From NCBI GenBank assembly GCA_947564465.1, contig CANOCV010000012.1:1-64000 (forward strand): a stretch of 64,000 bases of DNA, given 5' to 3'. Every line of letters begins with the position of its first letter. Position 1 is the stretch's first letter. Made by a program: the position numbers and the translations under genes. Shown piece after piece: positions 25,916 through 34,614 of this stretch. Below the pieces are notes generated by a model. The model saw only the letters and a program-made list of their open reading frames with translations. It searched no databases and had not been told where the DNA came from. The DNA is from an uncultured Roseburia sp. (lineage in GTDB: Bacteria; Bacillota; Clostridia; Lachnospirales; Lachnospiraceae).

Positions 25916-26581
25916 ATGAAAACAATTGCAATTATTGACGACGATATTCATATAGGAGATGTTTTAGAAGAAATTCTGCGGCAGGAGGGCTACGGCACGC
26001 TGCGCGCCTATTCCGGCACGGAGGCGCTTTATCTTGTCTCCGAAAACAAACCGGATCTGATTCTGCTGGATTTAATGCTTCCGGGGCTTGCAGGCGAGGA
26101 GGTTTTAGCCAAAATTTCCGGAATTCCCGTTATCGTGGTGAGCGCGAGGGTGGACGTCGAGGACAAGGTTCACCTGCTTCTTGGCGGCGCCGCCGACTAT
26201 ATCACAAAACCATTTGATACCAAGGAGCTTCTCGCACGGATTACGGTGCAGCTCAGAAACTCCTTTACGCCGAAAACGGATTCCGTATTTTCTGTCAGTG
26301 ATTTGAGTCTGAACTGCCTTTCCCATGAGGTCACTGTTTTAGGCGAGCCGGTTCGGCTGACCAAAACCGAATATGCCATTCTAAAGCTTTTGATACAGAA
26401 CCCTAATCAGGTCATCGCCAAATCCGTAATCCTTGAACGCATTAGTGCAGATACGCCCGACTGCACGGACAGCTCTCTCAAACAGCATGTCAGCAATCTT
26501 CGCAAAAAGCTGCGCGATAAAGGCGGCAGAGATTATATTGAGGCAGTCTGGGGGATTGGATTTAAGCTTATGGAACACTAA
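25916..26581 (+). CDS. OmpR/PhoB-family response regulator
   Basis: This is a DNA-binding two-component regulator. The 221-residue protein has a receiver domain with the acidic pocket IIDDD at residues 6-10, phospho-acceptor Asp52 in LILLDLMLPG, and the conserved lysine of YITKPFDTKELLARI. A winged-helix output domain follows (VRLTKTEYAILKLL, then LKQHVSNLRKKL and YIEAVWGIGFKL). Length is normal. It is followed by an ABC exporter pair and then the histidine kinase, so it most likely controls that exporter in response to an envelope-active compound. The start follows GGGGTACAAC. Confidence 0.93.
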   Translation: MKTIAIIDDDIHIGDVLEEILRQEGYGTLRAYSGTEALYLVSENKPDLILLDLMLPGLAGEEVLAKISGIPVIVVSARVDVEDKVHLLLGGAADYITKPFDTKELLARITVQLRNSFTPKTDSVFSVSDLSLNCLSHEVTVLGEPVRLTKTEYAILKLLIQNPNQVIAKSVILERISADTPDCTDSSLKQHVSNLRKKLRDKGGRDYIEAVWGIGFKLMEH

Positions 26582-26671
26582 TCTTTACGGTTTTTTTACC
26601 CTTTTCTTGACCGCTGTCTTTACCGTTTCGTGATAGGCTGTGTGCATAAAAGATAAGGAGGCAATATATTT

Positions 26672-27586
26672 ATGGATTATGTTCTGACCACCGACGCGCT
26701 GACCAAACAATACAAACACTTTAAAGCGCTCTCGGGTGTTTCCATGCATGTCCCAAAAGGGGCAATTTACGGATTTGTCGGCAAAAACGGCGCCGGCAAG
26801 ACGACGCTGATACGCTTAATCTGCGGCCTTTCAAATCCTGACTCCGGCAGATATTCTCTCTATGGGATCGACAGCCGCCAAAAGGATATCATAAAATCCC
26901 GACGCCGGATGGGCGCCGTTGTAGAGACCCCGTCCATCTATCTAAACATGACTGCCGAGGATAATTTAAAGGAACAGTACCGGATACTCAGGCTTCCGTC
27001 CTTTGAAGAAATCCCTGCACTCCTGGAACTGGTTGGATTGGAAAATACGGGAAAAAAGAAGGTCAAAAACTTCTCTCTCGGCATGCGTCAGAGACTCGGC
27101 ATAGCCGTTGCCCTGGCCGGAGACCCCGATTTTCTTGTACTGGACGAACCGGTCAACGGACTTGACCCACAGGGTATCGTAGAAATACGCGAGCTTATCC
27201 TAAAGCTCAACCGCGAACATCAGATTACCGTGCTTATCTCCAGCCATATCTTAGATGAGCTCTCCCGCCTTGCCACCCATTACGGATTTATTGACAGCGG
27301 TCAGATTGTTCGGGAAATCAGCGCCAAGGATCTGGAAAATGCGTGCCGCAAATGTATCCGTCTGGAAGTCACCGACACGAAGGCGCTTGCCCGCACTATG
27401 GATCATATGAAACTGGAATACAATATTCTTTCGAATACACAGGCGGACATTTACGCCAAAATAAATATTACAAAGCTGGCGCTGGCTCTCAACGATGCAC
27501 ATTGTGAGATACTTTCTCTGCAGGAGCACGATGAAAGCCTGGAGAGCTATTATATTAATCTGATTGGAGGCGCACACCATGAATAG
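26672..27586 (+). CDS. ABC exporter ATP-binding protein (lantibiotic/bacitracin type)
   Basis: This is the ATPase of the exporter, acting at the inner face of the membrane. The 304-residue protein has Walker [10 protein letters not shown] (37-45), signature SLGMRQRLG, Walker [15 protein letters not shown], switch SSHILDEL and the C-terminal extension of the BcrA/NisF group. It is clearly paralogous to the ATPase at 13860-14753 through most of its length. AAGGAGG sits upstream of the ATG. A weak promoter, TTGACC at 26607-26612, may lie in the 90-base gap after the response regulator. The permease gene start overlaps its end. Confidence 0.92.
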   Translation: MDYVLTTDALTKQYKHFKALSGVSMHVPKGAIYGFVGKNGAGKTTLIRLICGLSNPDSGRYSLYGIDSRQKDIIKSRRRMGAVVETPSIYLNMTAEDNLKEQYRILRLPSFEEIPALLELVGLENTGKKKVKNFSLGMRQRLGIAVALAGDPDFLVLDEPVNGLDPQGIVEIRELILKLNREHQITVLISSHILDELSRLATHYGFIDSGQIVREISAKDLENACRKCIRLEVTDTKALARTMDHMKLEYNILSNTQADIYAKINITKLALALNDAHCEILSLQEHDESLESYYINLIGGAHHE

Positions 27587-28409
27587 ACTGTTATCCGCGA
27601 ATTTCACCCGCTTAATCAAAGACAAGTTTTTTTGGATTGGCATGATTTTTATGTCCGTTATGGGGATTTATATGACAGTAATGCGCTATATTAGCACAAA
27701 AGAATATGGCATTCACATCTCTTTAGATACGGGATTTTTTAACTACACTCTCTATGCCGTGATCGTATTATCCGTTTTTGCGAGTCTCTTTATAGGCACG
27801 GAATACAGCGACGGAACAATTCGCAATAAGATTATTATCGGGCATAAGAGAACCGACATTTATCTCACAAATCTTCTCGTCTGCATAGCGGCCGGATTTC
27901 TAATCTGTATTGCATATATTGTACCTGCCCTTATCGTAGGCATTCCGTTGTTGGGCTTTTTTGAAGTTGAAATTCAGACCATCCTGCTTACGGCTCTGTG
28001 TATTTTTGTAATGACCATTGCATTTTCCGCAATCTTTACTATGATTGCCATGCTCAATCAGAGCAAGGCCGCCATCGCGGTGATTAGCATATTAGGCGTA
28101 TTCGTGCTGCTCTTTATCGGCATTTATATTCAGGCAAGACTTAACGAACCGGAAACATACGACGCGTACTCATATACCGTCAACGGTGAGAACGTATCCG
28201 TCGAATCGGAACCTAATCCCTATTATATCGGCGGGACCAAGCGTGATGTCTATGAATTTCTCTACGACTTTCTCCCAGGCTGCCAGGCTGTCAAACTGTC
28301 AAACATGATAGTTCCAAATCCGATAAACATGTCCTTGTATTCTGTCTGTATCGCCGCTGCAGCTACCGGATTTGGTCTGATTCTCTTTCGAAAAAAGGAT
28401 TTAAAATAG
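27579..28409 (+). CDS. ABC exporter permease
   Basis: This is the membrane partner of the preceding ATPase, about 276 residues with six helices. It starts MNRLLSANFTRLIKDKFFW, the short cytoplasmic N-terminus typical of lantibiotic-immunity type permeases. GTEYSDGTIRNKIIIGHKRT matches the conserved loop (a shorter form is DHNNGTLKNIIAKG in the paralogous system at 14.8 kb). I start at ATG 27579, which follows GGAGGCGCACACC; an in-frame TTG at 27564 is less likely. It overlaps the ATPase gene by eight bases and precedes the kinase by 22 bases. Confidence 0.88.
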   Translation: MNRLLSANFTRLIKDKFFWIGMIFMSVMGIYMTVMRYISTKEYGIHISLDTGFFNYTLYAVIVLSVFASLFIGTEYSDGTIRNKIIIGHKRTDIYLTNLLVCIAAGFLICIAYIVPALIVGIPLLGFFEVEIQTILLTALCIFVMTIAFSAIFTMIAMLNQSKAAIAVISILGVFVLLFIGIYIQARLNEPETYDAYSYTVNGENVSVESEPNPYYIGGTKRDVYEFLYDFLPGCQAVKLSNMIVPNPINMSLYSVCIAAAATGFGLILFRKKDLK

Positions 28410-28431
28410 AGATGTTCTAAAAGGAGGCTGT

Positions 28432-29325
28432 ATGGAATTTGGATTATGGATTGTTATAGGTATTCTTAGCATCACGGTTCTTGCCCTTTCGGTCAAGCTG
28501 TTTCTCATGCGCAAGGCCGCACGTGAAATCGAAACGGAGCTTGCCGATTGGCTCCTGACCGAAACTAATACCCTGATTCATATTTCAAGCCGCGACGGTT
28601 GTATGCGAAAGCTGGCCGCAGGCCTGAATATACACTTGCGCACGCTCCGCTGTGAACGCCGCCGTTTCCTGCGCGGCGATCTGGAACTAAAAGAAGCCGT
28701 CACAAATATCTCCCACGACCTGCGCACCCCTTTAACCGCAATCTGCGGCTATCTGGATCTGCTTGAGCGTGAGGATAAGACGGCGGCCGTGCAGCGCTAT
28801 CTGTCCATGATCCAAAACCGCACCGAAGTTCTTAAGCAGCTGACCGAGGAACTCTTTGTCTACTCCATCGCCGCATCTGTACAGGAATCCAGGCCGGAAC
28901 CTGTAAATCTTGCTCAAATTTTGGAGGAAAGCCTGCTTTCCTTCTACGGCGCTATGCAGCAAAAATCTATCGCACCGGATATTTCCATTCCTCAACAGAA
29001 AATAGAACGTCTCTTAGATCCTTCCGCCACAAACCGTATTTTCAGTAATATTATCAGCAATGCTTTGAAATACAGCGACGGTGATTTTGTAGTGCAAATG
29101 CATGAAAACGGGACGATTGTGTTTTCCAATTCCGCGAGAGAATTAAACGCCGTTACGGCCGGAAGACTTTTCGACCGTTTTTATACGGTGGAAACAGGGA
29201 AACATTCTACCGGTCTCGGACTTTCTATTGCCAAACTTCTGACCGAACGCATGGGCGGAACCATTTCGGCGGACTATCGGGAGGGAAGGCTCTATATAAC
29301 TGTAAGTTTTCCGGCATTATACTAA
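28432..29325 (+). CDS. Sensor histidine kinase
   Basis: This kinase should phosphorylate the response regulator encoded at 25916. The 297-residue protein has a single N-terminal membrane helix (about residues 4-26) and almost no extracellular part. The HisKA domain carries His95 in TNISHDLRTPLTAICGYLDL, and the ATPase domain has SNIISNALKYS (N box) and STGLGLSIAKLL (G box). A kinase with no external sensor next to an ABC exporter is typical of intramembrane-sensing systems in which the exporter itself detects the peptide. AAAAGGAGG precedes the ATG. It is the last gene of its operon; no terminator is obvious. Confidence 0.92.
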   Translation: MEFGLWIVIGILSITVLALSVKLFLMRKAAREIETELADWLLTETNTLIHISSRDGCMRKLAAGLNIHLRTLRCERRRFLRGDLELKEAVTNISHDLRTPLTAICGYLDLLEREDKTAAVQRYLSMIQNRTEVLKQLTEELFVYSIAASVQESRPEPVNLAQILEESLLSFYGAMQQKSIAPDISIPQQKIERLLDPSATNRIFSNIISNALKYSDGDFVVQMHENGTIVFSNSARELNAVTAGRLFDRFYTVETGKHSTGLGLSIAKLLTERMGGTISADYREGRLYITVSFPALY

Positions 29326-29400
29326 CAGTGGCTTCTAATCATTCCCCATGTTCTTCAACATAATCTTTTCGCAAAGCATATCATAAAAATCTATAAACAA

Positions 29401-30339
29401 TTACCTCCCAAGCTCCCCCGCAAAATATTCCCCGATTTTGTCTATAAGCCCCAACGCCTCCATCTTTAGCTCCTCCGGAAACGCCGTCAGCACCGGAGCC
29501 GTCTCGAAGCTTAACACACCGTCAAAACCGATACCTTTCAGTCCCCGCAGAAATCCGTCCCAATCCGTAGAAGATTTATTTTCGCGGGTTTTTGCAAATG
29601 TGAACGGTATCTGATGCAGATCCGATATCCCGTCATTGTCATGAATGTGCAGAACCTTAAGACGATCGCCAAGCGTACTAAGAAAACGCTCAAAATCAAG
29701 CCCCACAAGGTTCGCGTGTCCGGTGTCAAAACAAAATCCCAACACCTCGGCGTGATATTTCTCATTCATCCGGTCAATCCGCTCCGCCGCCTTCTTTGCG
29801 TCACAGCAAGGTCCCCCCACGATATGCCCGCCGATCCCGCCATACAAATTCTCAATGCACAAAACGACGCCCAGTTCTTTTGCGCGCGGCGCAACCGAAT
29901 CCAAAAACGCCTGCGTGCGCTCCCACTCCGCTTCCTCCGATCCGAGAAAACGCGCTAATTTAAATCCATGAACGACAAGATGCGGACAGCCGAAAAACGC
30001 GCATAGCTCCACACTCTTCGGCGCCACCTCGTTCCACAAATAATCGTTTAATTCGCGGTCCCCTGTCGGTACATAGATGGGATAAGGCATATGCATCTGA
30101 TTTACGGTAATTCCGGCTTCCTGCGCCGCCTTTTTATGCGGCGCAAAAAACTGCGTCAATTCGTGTATTGAACGACTGAAAAACTCGTTTAATTCGGATC
30201 GGTAAATATTTGTATTCAGCAAGTAGGAATTTAAACTGAAATCCGCACAGGAAAATCCCGCGCGTTTTAACATGGCAAATCCCTCCGTCGGGCACTTGTC
30301 ATCTACCACATTTTTTGTCTGAACTCCAATTCCCTTCAT
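29401..30339 (-). CDS. TIM-barrel sugar isomerase/epimerase family protein
   Basis: The 312-residue protein belongs to the xylose isomerase-like TIM-barrel superfamily, whose members isomerise or epimerise sugars or act as AP endonucleases. Likely metal ligands are visible: HLVVHGFK, CIENLYGG (Glu), FCFDTGHANL (Asp and His), LHIHDNDG (His and Asp), and LSFETAP (Glu) near the C-terminus. The set looks complete, so an active metal-dependent enzyme is likely. It is the last gene of the run 33881 to 29401, and its start follows the stop of the next protein by two bases. The substrate is not known; the context suggests a sugar or sugar phosphate used by the glycan genes. Confidence 0.85.
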   Translation of the reverse strand: MKGIGVQTKNVVDDKCPTEGFAMLKRAGFSCADFSLNSYLLNTNIYRSELNEFFSRSIHELTQFFAPHKKAAQEAGITVNQMHMPYPIYVPTGDRELNDYLWNEVAPKSVELCAFFGCPHLVVHGFKLARFLGSEEAEWERTQAFLDSVAPRAKELGVVLCIENLYGGIGGHIVGGPCCDAKKAAERIDRMNEKYHAEVLGFCFDTGHANLVGLDFERFLSTLGDRLKVLHIHDNDGISDLHQIPFTFAKTRENKSSTDWDGFLRGLKGIGFDGVLSFETAPVLTAFPEELKMEALGLIDKIGEYFAGELGR

Positions 30340-30341
30340 CT

Positions 30342-31580
30342 CTATCTGTCCTCCAGCCTGTCAAAATAAAAGTCCGGCATATATTCATCGTTAAAAAATT
30401 CAATCGGATTTTTAATTCCCATATCCCGCAGCTGCTTTTCAATTTCACGGTAATAGATATTGCAGATCACAACCGCACAATCCTCCTGCAAATCAAGGAG
30501 ACTCTCCGGAGGCTTTACCTCAAGTCCGCAAAACCTACTGCCCCATAACGAACGGTTATTATCGCAGGTAAAAAGCGGCGGATGCGCCTCTCCGTAGCAC
30601 TTCATATAATTGCGGCACATATTTCCCGCACCGAAAAGAACAATGGATGAATATTTTTCCATCGTCTTTTCTATCTCTATCTGCCATTTCAAGTAGTCCG
30701 CCATAGATTTTGCAAGCTTTAGCAGTCCCGATCGAAGAATCGGCGAAAATGCAGCCGCCGTATCGCTGATATCCAATATCATACGACCGTCAAAACCGTT
30801 TTCACGCAAGCCCCGAATCAGACCAAGCCAATCCGTCTGCGGCTGTCCCCTGTATACACTTGTGAAAGGCAGCATAGAGCTCTCACTGTGTCCGTCACAG
30901 TCCCGCACAATTACGGCCTTCATACGGCTTCCCATTACCGCGGCAAACTGCTGCATATCCTGCCCGCACAGGCTGCAAGTCCCTGCATCCATACAAAAAC
31001 CGAAACGCTCCTCGCCTGCTTTTCTATTTAATTCATCAACCCACTCTGCCGCCTCAGAAGGATCCGACAAAAATCCTCTGATAAGATGTCCGTTGAAGTC
31101 CCTGCACTCATTTTCAAGCAGAATCATCACATGATTCTCCCGTGCCAAATCCGCAAATCCAAGGTAAAAATTCAAATCCTCTGATATCGGTCTGACAATC
31201 AGCGCGCCGCATCCCACCCTGCCGCAAATTTTTATGCTCTCTTCCGTGAGCGTTACAATCAACTCATCCAAATCCTGATGCTTTGTATCCCGGCAAAGAA
31301 ACGGCGCCCGCGCCACCGGAACATCCAGATTTTGTGCCCGACACTTCTCTACCATACCTTCTAAAACATGATAAAGCTCTTTTGGATGCTTTGAAACTAA
31401 AATCGTATCCCTCGGAAGCGGTTTTGCGCGCTTCTTTCCCATGGCTTCCAGCTCGTATTCCGAGCAGCCCATAGATAAATCCAACAGAATGCTGCCAAAC
31501 CCGGCTCCCGCAATATCCATCACGCCCTGCCCCGGACGCTTTCTATCAATAATCCCCTTTGGGGAACATATGATTTCCAC
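30342..31580 (-). CDS. TIM-barrel epimerase-like protein fused to a Rossmann-like module
   Basis: The 412-residue protein has an N-terminal TIM barrel (about 1-300), a distant paralogue of the protein encoded next door, and a C-terminal Rossmann-like module (about 307-400) with VLFGAGNM and the turn CDNNRSLWGS. The barrel has lost residues that the neighbour keeps: FCMDAGTCSLCG replaces the DTGH motif and VIVRDCDG replaces HIHDNDG. Metal binding is therefore doubtful, and the barrel may be inactive or bind a different ligand. The same module is fused to many other proteins of the glycan island. It overlaps neither neighbour and is probably co-transcribed with both. Confidence 0.8.
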   Translation of the reverse strand: MEIICSPKGIIDRKRPGQGVMDIAGAGFGSILLDLSMGCSEYELEAMGKKRAKPLPRDTILVSKHPKELYHVLEGMVEKCRAQNLDVPVARAPFLCRDTKHQDLDELIVTLTEESIKICGRVGCGALIVRPISEDLNFYLGFADLARENHVMILLENECRDFNGHLIRGFLSDPSEAAEWVDELNRKAGEERFGFCMDAGTCSLCGQDMQQFAAVMGSRMKAVIVRDCDGHSESSMLPFTSVYRGQPQTDWLGLIRGLRENGFDGRMILDISDTAAAFSPILRSGLLKLAKSMADYLKWQIEIEKTMEKYSSIVLFGAGNMCRNYMKCYGEAHPPLFTCDNNRSLWGSRFCGLEVKPPESLLDLQEDCAVVICNIYYREIEKQLRDMGIKNPIEFFNDEYMPDFYFDRLEDR

Positions 31581-31625
31581 TCGTTTATCCTCCCAAAAAT
31601 ATAATGCCTTGCATTTGATTTCCGC

Positions 31626-33872
31626 CTACATAAGTTTCTTATCAATCAGCGCCTTAATTTTTGTCGAACTCGTACTCTGCGTATATGAGAAAAATTCCAT
31701 CTCCGCTCCATGCTTCTCCAAAAATTCTTTTTCCGCAAGCCAATCCGGGTTATTGACATAATCACTTCCCGAAAACTGACAATCAAAGTGGTGCAGCTTC
31801 CACGCGTCCCTTGTTCCGCCGAAATTAAGCGGAATCTCTGCTACCTCATCCACATACCGGCAGGAACGCACCATCTCCGCCCGCTCCTCATACGGCACAA
31901 ACGGCTCCACTTCCTTATATTTCCGCACACCCTCATCCGTCACGACCCCGACAATCAGGTAATCGCACTGTTCTTTCGCACGCTTGAACATATTCAGGTG
32001 CCCGACATGGAAAAGATCAAAAACGCCCGCAATATAGCCCACATGATACTTCTTCTTTTCCTTGCCCGTCTCACCATCCGGCATGCCTGCCGCCGCAATC
32101 GGCTTCCGCTTCCTCGGATAATCCCTATGTGAATCAAAAATGCTGTACTCCGTCACCCCCATCTCATCGAGCTGCTTCATAACCGACAGATAATTTTTGA
32201 TACAAATTAATACCTTGTATTCCCCCGGACGCATCTGCCGTAAAATCTGCGGCGACTGGATCCCAATGCCGTCAAGCTCCTCTCCCCATTTATCCTCACT
32301 ATTGTCAATAATCGCATACACCGGATAATCCTGCCCATACAACGCCAGAAACTTCTTCGTAAAGTTTCCGGAACCGAACAAAATAAGCTTGCGCGTATCC
32401 GCATTTCGGAAAATATCAACAAACAGACGCTCATAATCCTCCTGTGAATAATTCATGCGCTGACGGTTAGAATGAACGATCTCCCCGTTGCGCCGGCAGG
32501 TATTATGATACTCACGGAGCTCTTTCTCTTTCCGCAGATCCGCTAAGAAATCCCATTCCATTTTCCGAAAATAATCCAGCTTCTTCGTCAGATTGTACCG
32601 CTCAAACAGTATTTCCATAGGCAGCCTTTTCAACAGCTCGAAACTTCCGGCATATAATGTCGCAATCATACGCGTAATGATGGCGTTTGCCGGATAATTC
32701 TCCTCGCAAAACTCCTGATCGTAAAACACAAATGTCCCATCCAGATAAAAGCTGTTCAGCGGAACCATATCCACGTATCCCCGGCGCAGAATCGCGCCCT
32801 CTCCGTCCCCGCAATCCTCTCTCACAATCTCGGATGACTGCAAAATCAAATCACGAAACTGATCAAACTTCTGTAAAAATGCATCTACATCCTCAAGCAG
32901 AAGCCGCTTCAGATATGCGTGTCCTGTCTCGCCCTCAATAAAAGGCATGACATAAATACCGTTTTCCATGTTTGCCTCTACTACCGGAATGCCGTGCGCC
33001 GCCAAATCATTCCTGTGCTCAACCATTTTTTCCAGACGCGCCTGCCCCTCCGGATACGCCGCACGCTTTTCCACAATACCGGACTTATGTATCACCGTAA
33101 AAATTGCGCGCTCCCTGCCGCGCTCCATCGAACCTGTCACATGGCTGATATCCGAAAAACTACCGTCCGGGGAGCACTCTATGAGATACGCATTCGCCGT
33201 CTGATGAAACATCCCGTTTGCAACCAGATCCGTATACAGGCACTCCTCCTCCAGAAATACGGAATTGGGATAGTGGTATGTCGGAAACAGTCTTCCCGCA
33301 AGATCTTCGTTTGGCAGAGAATCCTCCGCATAAATGAGTGTCGGATTCTCTAAATCCGAAAGAACCGCATAAAAACGGTACGCATCCCAGCCCGCACTCT
33401 TTAGCATCTCCTTTAATTCCGCCTGACTATACATCCTCCCCTGAAACACATCTTCTTTCTTTGCATATGCCCTGCGGTAATCTTCCACTCCGTCAAAATT
33501 CCGCTCCGTATAAGGATCCCTGTCTCCGCAAAAATATTTGATACCAAGGCGGTTATTCATACCAAGCAGCATCCTGCCGTCTGCCTTTAGCAATTCCCGA
33601 AAGACTTTAAGCAGCCGCCCCGGAAAAAGCTGCTTTTCCAATGCCGCCACGGATATAATATAATCAAAACCCTCACTATATGCCTGTCGCCAGCTATCTT
33701 CACCGACTGTCTCACAGGATGCGCAGACCAGCTCGCCTGCCCGCCCTTTTAACATCTCTGCCAGCGCGTCCTCTTCTCCGCCAACATACAGTATCGTACT
33801 GCCCGGCTTAAAATCGTACCACTGTAATAATCCGCTTTGTATTCCTCTGATAATCTCCTGTGCCTGTCCCAT
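31626..33872 (-). CDS. Four-domain protein: methyltransferase-like, kinase-like, Rossmann-like, cytidylyltransferase
   Basis: This 748-residue protein appears to join four parts. Residues 1-185 resemble a class I methyltransferase with a degenerate SAM loop (ILYVGGEEDALAE) and LLKVFRELLKADGRMLLGMN. Residues about 230-460 resemble an aminoglycoside/choline-kinase-like fold (MVPLNSFYLDGTFVFYDQEF). Residues about 490-590 are the Rossmann-like module (LILFGSGNF, IDNSEDKWGE). Residues about 607-748 are a glycerol-3-phosphate cytidylyltransferase-like domain with HVGH and TSSTKI, intact catalytic motifs. The last part should make a CDP-activated alcohol or polyol. I start at ATG 33872, after AAAGGTG; a GTG lies three codons upstream. 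It follows the toxin gene closely. Confidence 0.78.
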   Translation of the reverse strand: MGQAQEIIRGIQSGLLQWYDFKPGSTILYVGGEEDALAEMLKGRAGELVCASCETVGEDSWRQAYSEGFDYIISVAALEKQLFPGRLLKVFRELLKADGRMLLGMNNRLGIKYFCGDRDPYTERNFDGVEDYRRAYAKKEDVFQGRMYSQAELKEMLKSAGWDAYRFYAVLSDLENPTLIYAEDSLPNEDLAGRLFPTYHYPNSVFLEEECLYTDLVANGMFHQTANAYLIECSPDGSFSDISHVTGSMERGRERAIFTVIHKSGIVEKRAAYPEGQARLEKMVEHRNDLAAHGIPVVEANMENGIYVMPFIEGETGHAYLKRLLLEDVDAFLQKFDQFRDLILQSSEIVREDCGDGEGAILRRGYVDMVPLNSFYLDGTFVFYDQEFCEENYPANAIITRMIATLYAGSFELLKRLPMEILFERYNLTKKLDYFRKMEWDFLADLRKEKELREYHNTCRRNGEIVHSNRQRMNYSQEDYERLFVDIFRNADTRKLILFGSGNFTKKFLALYGQDYPVYAIIDNSEDKWGEELDGIGIQSPQILRQMRPGEYKVLICIKNYLSVMKQLDEMGVTEYSIFDSHRDYPRKRKPIAAAGMPDGETGKEKKKYHVGYIAGVFDLFHVGHLNMFKRAKEQCDYLIVGVVTDEGVRKYKEVEPFVPYEERAEMVRSCRYVDEVAEIPLNFGGTRDAWKLHHFDCQFSGSDYVNNPDWLAEKEFLEKHGAEMEFFSYTQSTSSTKIKALIDKKLM

Positions 33873-33886
33873 GTCCTTCACCTTTG

Positions 33887-34192
33887 CTAATAAAATATCT
33901 TCGTATAGTCCGTCCGGATATCCCCAATATGGTAAATATAAACTGCTATCCCGATTTGTTTATAAATGACAGCATGTTTTTCACATAGAACCATTCTGTA
34001 TCCTTGCTGATTCAGCCATTCATCCGGTGTGAGCGCTCCCATATCCGGAAAATCCTCTAACTTTTCTATTGTACTTAGTATATGGTCACTTACTTTCAAA
34101 GCCGTTTCCGCTCCAAACTGCAGCAAATACCAGTCCTCAATACGCTTTAAATCCTCCCATGCGGTAGGAAGAATTGCCACTTTACATGCCAT
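33887..34192 (-). CDS. RelE/ParE-superfamily toxin
   Basis: The 101-residue protein has the fold pattern of RelE/ParE toxins: an N-terminal strand VAILPTAWEDL, two helices, then GYRMVLCEKHAVIYKQIG and a final strand YIYHIGDIRTDY. Members either cleave mRNA on the ribosome or poison gyrase; sequence alone does not tell which. It overlaps the antitoxin gene by 11 bases. The stop codon is 14 bases before the start of the four-domain glycan protein, so toxin transcription probably continues into that gene. Confidence 0.85.
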   Translation of the reverse strand: MACKVAILPTAWEDLKRIEDWYLLQFGAETALKVSDHILSTIEKLEDFPDMGALTPDEWLNQQGYRMVLCEKHAVIYKQIGIAVYIYHIGDIRTDYTKIFY

Positions 34193-34448
34193 TTATTCTC
34201 TCCCGCAGACGCTCTCTCGCCTCCAAAACGCCGACTGTCCCGGTGCCCTCCAAACGCTCCTGCTCTGCCTGAAGTATCTTCGCGCGAAGTTTCAAAAGCT
34301 GCTCCCGATTTTCAAAAGCATCTATGCTCATGAGCACCAGATCGCCCTCACCATTCTTCGTTATATATATCGGCTCTTTTGTCTCTTTCGCCATATTAGA
34401 AATTGTCGCATAATCATTTCTCAATGATGCCGACGCTTTTATAATCAT
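34182..34448 (-). CDS. Phd/YefM-family antitoxin
   Basis: The 88-residue protein starts MIIKASASLRNDYATISNMA and continues with EPIYITKNGEGDLVLMSIDAFE, the core of Phd/YefM antitoxins. It should bind DNA at its N-terminus and neutralise the toxin with its C-terminal helix. I start at ATG 34446-34448, after GAGGTGATACGG. A palindrome over the -10 box upstream is a natural binding site for autoregulation. Confidence 0.88.
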   Translation of the reverse strand: MIIKASASLRNDYATISNMAKETKEPIYITKNGEGDLVLMSIDAFENREQLLKLRAKILQAEQERLEGTGTVGVLEARERLRERINGM

Positions 34449-34473
34449 CCGTATCACCTCATGTCATTATTTT

Positions 34474-34487
34474 GATATAATTATATC
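34474..34487. promoter_or_regulatory. Palindromic operator of the toxin-antitoxin promoter
   Basis: GATATAATTATATC is a perfect 14-base palindrome that contains the -10 box. It is the expected position for antitoxin or toxin-antitoxin complex binding. Confidence 0.6.
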
Positions 34488-34508
34488 TTTATTCTTTTAT
34501 TCTGTAAA
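34480..34508 (-). promoter_or_regulatory. Sigma-A promoter of the toxin-antitoxin genes
   Basis: TTTACA (34503-34508), a 17-base spacer and TATAAT (34480-34485) on the minus strand. It lies 32 bases upstream of the antitoxin start and may also drive the three glycan genes downstream of the toxin. Confidence 0.8.
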
Positions 34509-34545
34509 GTGTTAAGCACCAAATTACTCTGGAGCTTAGAAAATA

Positions 34546-34590
34546 AAAATGAGATATCAATTTATCATAGAAATTGCAATATCTCATTTT
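34546..34590 (-). terminator. Terminator at the end of the main glycan operon
   Basis: AAAATGAGATAT pairs perfectly with ATATCTCATTTT across a 21-base loop. On the minus strand the hairpin ends in TTTTTATTTT. It starts 25 bases beyond the stop of the GT92-like gene. Confidence 0.8.
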
Positions 34591-34614
34591 GATCTTATTT
34601 ATAAAGTTCTTTCC

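Noticed and set aside
34182..34590. Reading the toxin-antitoxin pair and nearby hairpin as an integrated mobile element
   Set aside because: No integrase, transposase, direct repeats or attachment-site duplication is visible on either side; the hairpin is a plain terminator.
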